64,000 nt of DNA from an uncultured Bacteroidales bacterium (GTDB lineage Bacteria > Bacteroidota > Bacteroidia > Bacteroidales > UBA932), in NCBI GenBank assembly GCA_949296645.1, contig CASFPH010000003.1, forward strand, positions 1 through 64,000, given 5' to 3'. Of this stretch, positions 14,252 to 26,396 are shown piece after piece. Each line of letters starts with the position of its first letter. The stretch's first letter is position 1. The position numbers were made by a program, and so were the translations under genes. A model generated the notes under the pieces. It saw nothing but the letters and a program-made list of their open reading frames with translations. It was not told the DNA's origin and ran no database searches.

Positions 14252-15355
14252 ATGAAATCATATTTTTTCAAGGAATGCAGGCGTATCTTTCATGACAAAG
14301 GCGTGATGATAATCTTCTTTGCCGCAGGCATACTTTATCCGCTGCTTTACGGATACATATATTACAACGAAACGGTAGACTCCATGCCCGTATCCGTTGT
14401 AGACCTGTCGGAATCGATGGAGAGCAGACGTTTCTGCAGAAAACTTGATGCCACAAAGGAAGTGGACATCATATACAGATCCGCCTCCCTGCATGAAGCC
14501 AAGCAACTGATGAAAGAGCGCAGGATAAACGGCATAATAATGTTTCCTGAAGATTATGCAGACAGACTTGCGGCAGGTATGCAGACGACAGTCTCCACAT
14601 ACGCCGACATGAGCAGTTTCATGTACTACAAGAATCTGGTAATGGCAGTCAATTATGTGATGCTCGACGAGATGCATTGCGTAGGAGCCCCAGTCAAGGT
14701 CATACCGTACAAGGAAAACATACTGTACAATAAAGGACTCGGGTTCGGCACATTCTTCCTTCCGGCAGCCTTCATGCTGATAATACAGCAGACACTGTTC
14801 TTCGGACTCGCAATGATGAACGGCACATTGCGGGAAAACAGGAAATCTCCTTTTCTGTCGGTGCGCGAACTTGCCGGCAGGTCACTAGCATATATTTCGG
14901 TTTATACAACACTGGCACTGTATATTGTAACTGTCGTTCCGAGAATTTTCGGCATTCCGCATGAAGGCGGATTTATTCCGCTTCTGATTTTCATGACCAT
15001 ATTCGTTACGGCATGCGTAATGTTCACAATGGTCTTCAGCTATTTCATCAGGCACAGGGAGACAGGACTGGTATACTGTCTGTTTTTCACCCTCATAATG
15101 CTTTTCCTGTCAGGATTTTCCTGGCCTCTGTCAAACATGCCGGAAGGATGGAAACTGCTGTCTTACCTGTTTCCTTCATCCTTTGCCATAAGGGGATATA
15201 TTAAAATCAATTCTGCAGGAGCGGACCTGCACCTGCTGGCTCCGGAGATTGCCGGTCTGTGCATGCATGTCGCCGCATACGCTATCATATGCATGTGGCT
15301 TGTCTATATGGAAAAACGGAAATCCGCCGCCTTGCATACGGAATTCATCTCCTGA
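14252..15355 (+). CDS. ABC-2 type transporter permease (second of two)
   Basis: 367 residues with the same plan as the preceding gene: N-terminal helix (about 17-37), periplasmic domain starting PVSVVDLSESMESRRF, then C-terminal helices ending near 360, with the typical FSWPLSNMPEGWKLLSYLFP before the last helices. It is a diverged paralog of its neighbour, and the two probably form a heterodimer. It is the last gene of the operon; a hairpin region follows at 15370. Confidence 0.88.
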   Translation: MKSYFFKECRRIFHDKGVMIIFFAAGILYPLLYGYIYYNETVDSMPVSVVDLSESMESRRFCRKLDATKEVDIIYRSASLHEAKQLMKERRINGIIMFPEDYADRLAAGMQTTVSTYADMSSFMYYKNLVMAVNYVMLDEMHCVGAPVKVIPYKENILYNKGLGFGTFFLPAAFMLIIQQTLFFGLAMMNGTLRENRKSPFLSVRELAGRSLAYISVYTTLALYIVTVVPRIFGIPHEGGFIPLLIFMTIFVTACVMFTMVFSYFIRHRETGLVYCLFFTLIMLFLSGFSWPLSNMPEGWKLLSYLFPSSFAIRGYIKINSAGADLHLLAPEIAGLCMHVAAYAIICMWLVYMEKRKSAALHTEFIS

Positions 15356-15369
15356 TAATCCGTTTCAAA

Positions 15370-15404
15370 GGCGGATGTTTCCGCCACGGGGAAATATTTT
15401 TCCC
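15370..15404 (+). terminator. Possible hairpin after the ABC-2 operon
   Basis: GGCGG (15370-15374) pairs with CCGCC (15381-15385), and GGGAAA with TTCCC follows at 15389-15403. There is no strong T run directly after it, so it is only a weak terminator candidate. Confidence 0.35.
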
Positions 15405-15477
15405 GAACATATCCGCACATTTTAGTTTTGCCGCATAAAAAATGACGGGTATGAAAAATCATGGTTCAATTACTGAT

Positions 15478-15508
15478 TTTGATAGTCAGATATGTTTTTA
15501 TAAGTTTG
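15478..15508 (+). promoter_or_regulatory. Promoter of the EamA transporter gene
   Basis: TTTG (15478-15481), 19 bases, then TAAGTTTG (15501-15508), a full Bacteroidetes promoter. The leader before the ATG at 15534 would be about 20 bases. Confidence 0.8.
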
Positions 15509-15533
15509 CAGCCGCTAAAAAATACCGTACATC

Positions 15534-16445
15534 ATGAACAAGGCAAAAGGATATCTGGCTGCAGCAATATCATCCATCACATACGGGATGATACCTTTGT
15601 TTACATTTCCGCTCATGGATGCAGGGATGAGATTCGAATCAATACTGTTCTACAGATTTCTTGTTGCTGCACTGATAATAGGTATCATTCTGGCCTGCAG
15701 AAAAGAAAGACTGCTGCCGTCTCTCCGTGAAATACCTTCGATAATACTTCTCGGGCTGATTTATACAGGATCATCGGTATTCCTTTTCTGGAGTTTCAAC
15801 TATCTTTCCGGAGGGATTGCTGCAACCATTATGTTCCTGTATCCGGTATTCGTAGCACTGATAATGCGAATATTCTACGGAGAAAAAATATCACCCATGA
15901 CACTTTTCGCCATCGCAATAGCGATATACGGAGTGTTTATGCTGTACAAGGGAGACGGAGAAGGGAGCCTCAACCTGCTCGGTGTCATTCTTGCCCTGCT
16001 TTCCGGTCTGTGTTACGGAACCTACATGATAGTCGTTAACAAAAACCGCAGGATATCCTCCATGTCCGGACTCAGAATCACGTTCTTCGCGTGTGCAGGA
16101 ACCGCATTTTTCTGCGGGATAAACTCGTTTTTCAGCACCGGTATCCAGAAAATCCCTGACATGAATTCCACTCTGAACATATCCCTTCTGGCTCTTCTTC
16201 CGACAGCTTTTTCGTGCATAGCACTGGCTGCAGCGGTAAAGTCGATAGGATCCACCATCACATCCATTCTCGGTTCGCTGGAACCGCTTAGTGCCGTATT
16301 CTGCGGGATAATGTTTCTTGATGAGCCGTTCACACCTTCACTCGCACTGGGAATCTTCATGATTGTGGTGTCTGTCATAATAATCGTGCTCGAAAAGGCA
16401 AAGGACAGGCTGATTGCCAAACTGAAATCAGGAAAAGACAAATAA
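15534..16445 (+). CDS. DMT superfamily transporter with two EamA domains
   Basis: 303 residues with ten predicted membrane helices in two similar halves (about 5-140 and 150-292). Typical features are the N-terminal SITYGMIPLF, YRFLVAA and, in the second half, FLDEPFTPSLALGIFMIV. It is an inner-membrane permease of the drug/metabolite group; the substrate cannot be deduced. It has its own promoter and a strong terminator, so it is probably monocistronic. Confidence 0.9.
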   Translation: MNKAKGYLAAAISSITYGMIPLFTFPLMDAGMRFESILFYRFLVAALIIGIILACRKERLLPSLREIPSIILLGLIYTGSSVFLFWSFNYLSGGIAATIMFLYPVFVALIMRIFYGEKISPMTLFAIAIAIYGVFMLYKGDGEGSLNLLGVILALLSGLCYGTYMIVVNKNRRISSMSGLRITFFACAGTAFFCGINSFFSTGIQKIPDMNSTLNISLLALLPTAFSCIALAAAVKSIGSTITSILGSLEPLSAVFCGIMFLDEPFTPSLALGIFMIVVSVIIIVLEKAKDRLIAKLKSGKDK

Positions 16446-16455
16446 GACAAAAACG

Positions 16456-16504
16456 GAAATGCATCCCGTTCCGCAAAGGGATCCTGGATGCATTTCACCT
16501 TTTT
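16456..16504. terminator. Terminator between EamA and PFK
   Basis: GAAATGCATCC (16456-16466) pairs perfectly with GGATGCATTTC (16486-16496), followed by ACCTTTTT on the plus strand and by a GTTTTTG run on the minus strand. It separates the convergent EamA and PFK genes and can serve both. Confidence 0.8.
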
Positions 16505-16535
16505 CGCAATAGCTTATCGATTGTTCATTACCAGT

Positions 16536-17768
16536 CTACCAGTTCAGTATCTTCCTGAAATCGAATTCCTCAGGATTCTTGACATATTTCTTGGCAGCCT
16601 CATATTCATTCTCGGTAATATAGTTCATAAGATGCCTGAACACTGCCTGTGATTTGTCAGTATATATGTTCACCCCTCTCGGAGGTATTTTCCCTGTAGC
16701 AGGATCCTGGATATCTTCAAGGAAGAGCGGTGAAATGCTGCCTTCCTGGTCCATGAATACCATACAACCGGAATGTCCTTCGGTAAATAGCTGGTAAACA
16801 CCCATCCCAAGTTCGGAACAATACATAAGGTCATATGCTATCGGAGTACCGCAGCGCACTTCGTAGCCTATTTCTACAGGACGAGACTTTATCTTGAGCC
16901 CAAGTTCCTTTAGCCTTACCTCAAGTACGTCATTGAACAACTGTGCCTTCGAAATCTTCCCGAGTTCCGGATGACCGTGCTCGTCATATGAGAAAGTCAC
17001 TCCCGTACTTATCAGATCCTCTTCATTCAGTTCATGAAATACGCCCTCAGATACCATTATGGCACCATAATCCAGTCCCATGAGCTTTCTTTTGAGAATG
17101 GAGGAAATCGCCAGCTTTATTATCTTGTCCACAGTAATCTCTGTCTTGTTGAACATTTCCGGTATCACAATCATCGGATAATGGCAGGCCGCACCTATTT
17201 CCATGGCAAGGTGTCCGGCAGAACGACCCATGGCAGCCACAACAAACCAGCTTCCGCTCGTCCTCGCATCTTCATATACCGTAGAAGCAATGCTTGTTCC
17301 GCCTGCTGCGGCAGAATGGTAACCGAAAGTCGGGGCATTCTTCGGAAGAGGTATATCGTTGTCGATCGTTTTCGGGACATGTATATTCTTTATATGGTAA
17401 TTGTGCTGTTTCATGAACTTGGTTATCTTGTTGGCCGTAGATGCGGTATCGTCGCCTCCTACCGTAACAAGCAGTTCAATGTTGTTCGACTTGAAAAACT
17501 CAAGATTGAAATTCTTTTCATAATCTTCTTCGGAAGGCTTGTACCTGCTCATTCTGAGGAAAGAACCGCCCCTGTTGAAAATAGAATCAGCCAGGGAGAA
17601 ATCGAACACAACATAATTCGGATTAGGCATGAAAAGACCCTTATATCCTCCGTGCAGTCCGAGCACCCTGTAACCGTTCACCATGAAAGTCTTTGCAATA
17701 CTGCCTACAACAGTGTTCATTCCGGGCGCAGGTCCGCCGCCTGTCAAAATAACGATTGATTTTTCCAT
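16536..17768 (-). CDS. 6-phosphofructokinase, probably PPi-dependent
   Basis: 410 residues. Phosphorylates fructose 6-phosphate in glycolysis. The motifs GGGPAPGMN (10-18), TVGGDDTA (102-109) and VPKTIDND (131-138) are clear. The second Asp in GGDD and the Lys in PKTIDND replace Gly residues of ATP-dependent enzymes; both changes mark pyrophosphate-dependent PFK, which would make the step reversible. AAMGRSAGH follows at about 185. The gene is divergent from ligA and ends against the terminator at 16456-16504. Confidence 0.88.
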   Translation of the reverse strand: MEKSIVILTGGGPAPGMNTVVGSIAKTFMVNGYRVLGLHGGYKGLFMPNPNYVVFDFSLADSIFNRGGSFLRMSRYKPSEEDYEKNFNLEFFKSNNIELLVTVGGDDTASTANKITKFMKQHNYHIKNIHVPKTIDNDIPLPKNAPTFGYHSAAAGGTSIASTVYEDARTSGSWFVVAAMGRSAGHLAMEIGAACHYPMIVIPEMFNKTEITVDKIIKLAISSILKRKLMGLDYGAIMVSEGVFHELNEEDLISTGVTFSYDEHGHPELGKISKAQLFNDVLEVRLKELGLKIKSRPVEIGYEVRCGTPIAYDLMYCSELGMGVYQLFTEGHSGCMVFMDQEGSISPLFLEDIQDPATGKIPPRGVNIYTDKSQAVFRHLMNYITENEYEAAKKYVKNPEEFDFRKILNW

Positions 17769-17852
17769 TTTTCTATAATTTTCTCTTCAAAATTTTCAAA
17801 TAGGCGAAAAAACTTTGCAAATATCATGCAAAACATTTTATTATGCCAATAA

Positions 17853-21195
<3,343 letters not shown>

Positions 21196-21207
21196 CGGAA
21201 CTGATTT

Positions 21208-21570
21208 ATGAACATAGGAGACAAACATAAAGAAAGCATAACCGTATCAGACAAGGATACGGCGATCGCACACGGTTCCGGAGGGCTTGAAGTATACGCT
21301 ACCCCGGCAATGGTTGCATTGATGGAATCGGCAGCTTACCGTCTTCTCAAAGCTGAAGACACGGACAGTGTAGGCATAGAAATGAACGTAAGGCACACGC
21401 GTGCCTGCAAGACAGGGACTCTCGTAAATGCCGAAGCCGAAATCACCTCAATTGACGGGAAAAGGGTAACGTTCAATATAATTGCATCTGACGACAAGGG
21501 TGAGATAGGCAGTGCCGTCCATGTACGTTACATAATAGACCCGGTAAGATTCATGGAAAGACTCGGCTGA
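21208..21570 (+). CDS. Hot-dog thioesterase, FlK-like
   Basis: 120 residues with a single hot-dog fold. AIAHGSGGLEVYATPAMVALME and VGIEMNVRHTRA match the thioesterase group typified by fluoroacetyl-CoA thioesterase FlK, in which the Thr, His and Glu residues around PAMVALMESAA serve catalysis. It should hydrolyse an acyl-CoA in the cytoplasm; the substrate is not known and fluoroacetyl-CoA is not implied. It starts 12 bases after the flavodiiron gene. Confidence 0.85.
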   Translation: MNIGDKHKESITVSDKDTAIAHGSGGLEVYATPAMVALMESAAYRLLKAEDTDSVGIEMNVRHTRACKTGTLVNAEAEITSIDGKRVTFNIIASDDKGEIGSAVHVRYIIDPVRFMERLG

Positions 21571-21609
21571 CAGGATACCGACCGGTAAAACCGCAAAACA
21601 CATGAAGGA

Positions 21610-22563
21610 TTGAAAAAGGCAGACAAAATAAGGGAAAACTACGAAAGGGTAAGCAAATTCCTTACGCATGACATCTGGGTACTTGACTTTACTGAAATCA
21701 GCAGGGTCAAGGCAAGATTCATGCGCTATCTGCAGGTTTCCATCCTGACAATAAAGGGAATATCTACCGACAAGATAGGGTTGCAGGCCACGAGCCTAAG
21801 TTTTTTTGCCGCTTTGTCGGTAGTACCTCTCGTAGCCCTGCTGTTTGCTGTTACAGGAGGGTTCGGCCTTCACAAATGGATGGAGAATCTCATGCTGGCA
21901 GCTTTCGATGAAAACGGAGAAGTTGTCGAATGGATTCTGACATTCGCAAAGAACATAATAAATACGAGCCGAAACGGGCTGTACGGATTCATATCCCTGT
22001 GCGTATTTCTGTGGACTGTAATCTGGCTGATGCTCAGCATAGAAAGATGTTTCAACGAAATATGGAAAGTGGAAAATCAGAGAAAATTCGTAAAGAGGAT
22101 TGCATATTATGCAGGAATACTTCTTCTCAGTCCGTTTGTAATAATAGTATTTCTATGGACGTCCCTGCTCTTCACGGATACATTGGACGCCATAGACACA
22201 GGAATAGACCTGACTTCGATAAAGACATTCATACTGTGGCTTATAGCCTATGGAGTGATAAGTTGCATCTTCACATTGCTGTACAAATACGTACCGCATA
22301 CCAAAGTCAATTTCACAGCCGCTTTCAATGCGGCCATTGTAACTGCAGCCGTCTTCACGGCTACACAATACATATACTTCGAGACGCAGCTGTTCGTATC
22401 CAGACTGAACAGCATATATGGAGCATTCGCAGCCATACCGCTTTTTCTGATATGGATAAACACAAGCTGGTGGATAATCCTTCTGGGAGCCGAACTTTCG
22501 CACGCATTCCAGAATGTAGACTCGTACCAGCCCAATAATATGACAAGAATTGAAAAACTGTAA
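21610..22563 (+). CDS. YihY/BrkB family inner membrane protein
   Basis: 317 residues with six membrane helices and the family pattern (LQATSLSFFAALSVVPLVALL, ERCFNEIW, ALFLIW-like end). The first 37 residues contain THDIWVLDF, conserved in Bacteroidetes homologues, which supports the TTG start at 21610 although no ATG is available before residue 38. The family was once called ribonuclease BN in error; its function is unknown. It follows the thioesterase gene after 39 bases and precedes hydG by 12. Confidence 0.85.
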   Translation: MKKADKIRENYERVSKFLTHDIWVLDFTEISRVKARFMRYLQVSILTIKGISTDKIGLQATSLSFFAALSVVPLVALLFAVTGGFGLHKWMENLMLAAFDENGEVVEWILTFAKNIINTSRNGLYGFISLCVFLWTVIWLMLSIERCFNEIWKVENQRKFVKRIAYYAGILLLSPFVIIVFLWTSLLFTDTLDAIDTGIDLTSIKTFILWLIAYGVISCIFTLLYKYVPHTKVNFTAAFNAAIVTAAVFTATQYIYFETQLFVSRLNSIYGAFAAIPLFLIWINTSWWIILLGAELSHAFQNVDSYQPNNMTRIEKL

Positions 22564-22575
22564 AAAAACTGCATC

Positions 22576-24021
22576 ATGAACAATGCAACAAGAAACAATA
22601 TAAAATTGGATATGAGTCTGTCTGACAACGCAGTGGATTTCATTGATGATGACAGGCTGACTTATCTCATTGAAAACACGGAAGAAAACGAAGCGGAGAT
22701 AGAACGCATTTTCGAAAAGAGTAAATCCAAACAGGCCCTGACACTCGAAGAAACCGCATCGCTGCTGGCAATCAGATCAAAGGAAGGGCTTGAAAGGCTC
22801 TATGAAACCGCCAGGGAAGTAAAACGCTCGATTTACGGGAACAGGATAGTTCTGTTTGCACCGTTGTATATCGGCAACAGCTGCGTCAACAACTGCAAAT
22901 ATTGCGGATTCAGGGCAAGCCTCGGAAACAAAACAATCAGGAAAACCCTCAACCATCAGGAACTTGTCGATGAAATAACGAGCCTTGAAAATGAAGGGCA
23001 CAAAAGGCTGATACTTGTATTCGGGGAACACCCTAAATACACTCCTGAATTCATAGCGGAATGTGTAAAGACATGTTATGAGACAAAATCAGGCAACGGT
23101 GAAATAAGAAGGGTAAACATCAATGCAGCCCCTCTCGACATAGAAGGTTTCAGAAAAGTTAAGGAAGCCGGAATAGGCACTTTTCAGGTGTTTCAGGAAA
23201 CATACCACAAGGCTACGTACCGTAAGTTCCATCCTGAAAACGACATAAAGGGGGACTATATGTGGAGACTGAATGCAATGGACAGAGCATTTCAGGCAGG
23301 ATGTGACGACATGGGTATAGGAGCCCTGTTCGGACTGTACGACTGGAGATTCGAGGTATTGGGACTTGTTTCGCATGCCATACATCTGCAGAAAACCTAC
23401 GGAGTCGGACCTCACACTATAAGTTTTCCGAGGATACAGCCGGCCAACGGTCTTGACAGAAAAGATTTCCACTTCGTTTCGGATGAAGAATTCAAACAGC
23501 TTGTAGCAGTACTCAGACTTGCCGTACCGTACACCGGACTCATAATGACAGCAAGAGAAAGTGAAGCCATAAGAAACGAGGTGATGGAATTCGGAGTATC
23601 GCAGATTGATGCCGGAACAAGACTTGAGATAGGTGCATACAGCAAGGAAAAGGACGGCAGTCAGGACATAAGCAGGGAACAGTTCATGGTCGGTGACACA
23701 AGGGAACTCGACAGTGTGATAAGGTGGCTGATGAACAAGGATTTCATACCGAGCTTCTGCACCTCATGCTACAGACTTGGAAGAACCGGAGAACACTTCA
23801 TGGAATTCGCCATACCTGGATTCATAGGCAATTTCTGTACTCCGAACGCCATCCTTACCCTTGCGGAATATCTTGAAGACTACGCATCTGAAGAAACCAG
23901 GAAAGACGGATATGCCCTCATTGAAAGAGAATTGGAGAAGATGAAGGACAGTTCGAGGAGAGATGCCGTCAAGGTCAAGCTTTCCAAGATAAGAGAAGGA
24001 AAAAGAGACATGCTTTACTAG
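22576..24021 (+). CDS. hydG: [FeFe] hydrogenase H-cluster radical SAM maturase HydG
   Basis: 481 residues. Cleaves tyrosine by radical SAM chemistry to supply CO and CN ligands for the diiron site of [FeFe] hydrogenase. The SAM cluster motif CVNNCKYC (Cys103, 107, 110) is CX3CX2C. The C-terminus has CTSC followed after exactly 22 residues by another Cys, the CX2CX22C auxiliary-cluster motif that separates HydG from ThiH. HydE, HydF and hydrogenase genes are not in the window, so they must be elsewhere. It is packed between yihY and the RelA/SpoT gene in an otherwise housekeeping run. Confidence 0.96.
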   Translation: MNNATRNNIKLDMSLSDNAVDFIDDDRLTYLIENTEENEAEIERIFEKSKSKQALTLEETASLLAIRSKEGLERLYETAREVKRSIYGNRIVLFAPLYIGNSCVNNCKYCGFRASLGNKTIRKTLNHQELVDEITSLENEGHKRLILVFGEHPKYTPEFIAECVKTCYETKSGNGEIRRVNINAAPLDIEGFRKVKEAGIGTFQVFQETYHKATYRKFHPENDIKGDYMWRLNAMDRAFQAGCDDMGIGALFGLYDWRFEVLGLVSHAIHLQKTYGVGPHTISFPRIQPANGLDRKDFHFVSDEEFKQLVAVLRLAVPYTGLIMTARESEAIRNEVMEFGVSQIDAGTRLEIGAYSKEKDGSQDISREQFMVGDTRELDSVIRWLMNKDFIPSFCTSCYRLGRTGEHFMEFAIPGFIGNFCTPNAILTLAEYLEDYASEETRKDGYALIERELEKMKDSSRRDAVKVKLSKIREGKRDMLY

Positions 24022-24040
24022 AACCTAAAAATTTCGGACT

Positions 24041-26365
24041 ATGTTCACACAGGAAGACATCGACCTTATAAACAGGGAATTCGAAGGCTTGAGACTTGCC
24101 AGCCTTAAACGCTGCGCCAACCAGAAAGAATACGAAACCGTCCTGAAGGCTTTCGAGTTTGCAAATGAGGCCCACAAAGGAGTAAGGAGAAGATCCGGGG
24201 AACCGTATATCCTGCATCCTATTGCCGTTGCAAAGATAGTGGTCACGGAAATAGGACTCGGTTACAAGTCTATTGTAGCCGCACTGCTTCATGATGTCGT
24301 CGAAGACACGGACTATACTGTAGAAGACATACAGAGGCTTTTCGGTGACAAGATTGCTTCTCTTGTGGACGGTCTGACAAAAATAAAGCATACAATAGAC
24401 ACTACCCATAACGAGAACAGCGAAGGTAACCAGTACGAAACTACCATACAGGCCGAGAACTTCAAGAGAATCCTGCTAACGCTCAACGACGATGTCAGGG
24501 TAATTCTCATAAAACTTGCCGACAGGCTGCACAATGTAAGGACAATACAGTACATGCCCGAACATAAGAGAGCCAAGATCCTGAGTGAAACGATGTATAT
24601 ATTCGTACCGCTTGCACACAGACTCGGACTTTACAGTCTGAAATCCGAACTTGAAAACATATGGCTCAAATACTGCGAACCTGACGACTACAAGATCATA
24701 GACGAAAAACTCAAGCATGTAATAGAAGAAAGAGGATGTGCGATAGATCAGTTCATCGAACCTATATCAAAGAGTCTGACCGATGCCGGATATACCTTCA
24801 CCATAAACAAACGTACAAAAACCCACTACTCCATCTGGCATAAGATGAAGACCAAGGGAGTGACATTCGAACAGATTTACGATATTTATGCCGTGAGGAT
24901 AATCTTCGAGCCCAAGGAGGGTGAAACGGAACGCTTCCAGTGCTGGCATATCTATTCCCTTATAACTGAAAAATATCTGTCAAAGACAAACAGACTCAGG
25001 GACTGGATAAGCACGCCGAAGCCTAACGGCTATGAAGCACTGCATTGTACTGTTATGGGACCTTCCGGAAGCTGGGTGGAAGTCCAGATCAGAAGCGTAA
25101 GGATGAACGACATAGCGGAAAAGGGAGTCGCGGCACACTGGGCATACAAAAAAGGCGGCAAGGACAACAATGAAAACGATATGGACAAATGGTTCGAAGT
25201 AGTCAGAGAGGTACTTGCCAATCCGGATGTGAATGCACTTGAATTCCTTGACAAATTCCATGCAGGCCTCCTCATTCCGGAAATGTATGTATTCACGCCC
25301 AAAGGAGAATCCAGATCAATTCCGAAAGGTGCCACTGCACTGGACTTCGCATACAGCATACACAGCGAAATAGGCAACAAGGCCATAGCCGCTAAAGTAA
25401 ACCTCAAACTCGTACCACTGTCACATGTCCTCAAAAACGGAGATCAGGTGGAAATAATCACCGCCGAGTCACAGAGGCCGCAAAGGGAATGGCTGCAGTT
25501 CGTAACCACCAGCAAAGCCAAGAACCTCATATACGAATATCTGAAGGCAGATGCAAGAAACAGCATACGCACCGGAATGAAGATTCTTGAAGATAAACTT
25601 GCCGAAATGGGCATACAGCTTCAGGCAAGAGTGATAAACAAGCTCATGACGGCATACAAGACCGCCAACAAGGACGAACTTTACGGCAAGATAGGCACGA
25701 ACATCATAGATCTCAAGGACCTTGAAAAGGTTCTAAAGAAAAACAGCGAGAACAAGTTCGTAAAATACTGGAACCTCTCATTCTCAAAAATCACCGGTAA
25801 TTCCCAGAACGATGAGAAATCAGGGAGCGGTGAAAAGGAGGACAAAAAGGACAGTCAATCAAAAATACCGGACAAGAAAAAGGATTATCTTCTGGAAGAG
25901 AATCCTGTAGACAAGACACTGTCATACAGGGTGGCTGACTGTTGCAACCCCATACCCGGCGACCCTGTCATAGGTTTTATTGAAGACGGAGGGGTTGTAG
26001 TGCATAAAATGAACTGCCCTACCGCCACCACTCTGGCTTCGATGCAGGGAGACAAGATTGTCAAGGCAAAATGGAGCAAGCATACGATCCTTTCATTCCT
26101 TGCCCGCATAAACATAAGGGGGATAGACCGCATAGGTCTTCTAAACGATCTTACAAAATGCATAACCCTGGACTACAGCGTAAACATAAGGAAAATATTC
26201 GTCGAAACCCATGACGGAATATTTGAAGGATATATAGATCTGTATGTCCACAGTACGGACGACCTCAACAACCTCATAAGCAATATAAAGAAGATCAAGA
26301 GCATCGTAAACGTGGTCCGTGCGGAAATCAACAATGAAGATACGACTGTCAGCCAGATCGTATAA
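24041..26365 (+). CDS. Bifunctional (p)ppGpp synthetase/hydrolase, RelA/SpoT type
   Basis: 774 residues. Domains in order: HD hydrolase (about 40-190, with HPIAVAKIV and ALLHDVVEDT, His84-Asp85), synthetase (about 250-370, RLRDWISTPKPNGYEALH), TGS (about 405-470, VFTPKGESRSIPKGATALDFAY), helical and zinc-finger-like region with CCNPIPGD (about 635), and a C-terminal ACT domain (about 690-765). Both catalytic halves look intact, so the protein can make and degrade the alarmone. Length is typical for a Bacteroidetes Rel protein. Starts 19 bases after hydG. Confidence 0.96.
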   Translation: MFTQEDIDLINREFEGLRLASLKRCANQKEYETVLKAFEFANEAHKGVRRRSGEPYILHPIAVAKIVVTEIGLGYKSIVAALLHDVVEDTDYTVEDIQRLFGDKIASLVDGLTKIKHTIDTTHNENSEGNQYETTIQAENFKRILLTLNDDVRVILIKLADRLHNVRTIQYMPEHKRAKILSETMYIFVPLAHRLGLYSLKSELENIWLKYCEPDDYKIIDEKLKHVIEERGCAIDQFIEPISKSLTDAGYTFTINKRTKTHYSIWHKMKTKGVTFEQIYDIYAVRIIFEPKEGETERFQCWHIYSLITEKYLSKTNRLRDWISTPKPNGYEALHCTVMGPSGSWVEVQIRSVRMNDIAEKGVAAHWAYKKGGKDNNENDMDKWFEVVREVLANPDVNALEFLDKFHAGLLIPEMYVFTPKGESRSIPKGATALDFAYSIHSEIGNKAIAAKVNLKLVPLSHVLKNGDQVEIITAESQRPQREWLQFVTTSKAKNLIYEYLKADARNSIRTGMKILEDKLAEMGIQLQARVINKLMTAYKTANKDELYGKIGTNIIDLKDLEKVLKKNSENKFVKYWNLSFSKITGNSQNDEKSGSGEKEDKKDSQSKIPDKKKDYLLEENPVDKTLSYRVADCCNPIPGDPVIGFIEDGGVVVHKMNCPTATTLASMQGDKIVKAKWSKHTILSFLARINIRGIDRIGLLNDLTKCITLDYSVNIRKIFVETHDGIFEGYIDLYVHSTDDLNNLISNIKKIKSIVNVVRAEINNEDTTVSQIV

Positions 26366-26396
26366 ACAAATGCGCTTAATGACAAAACAAGTAAAA

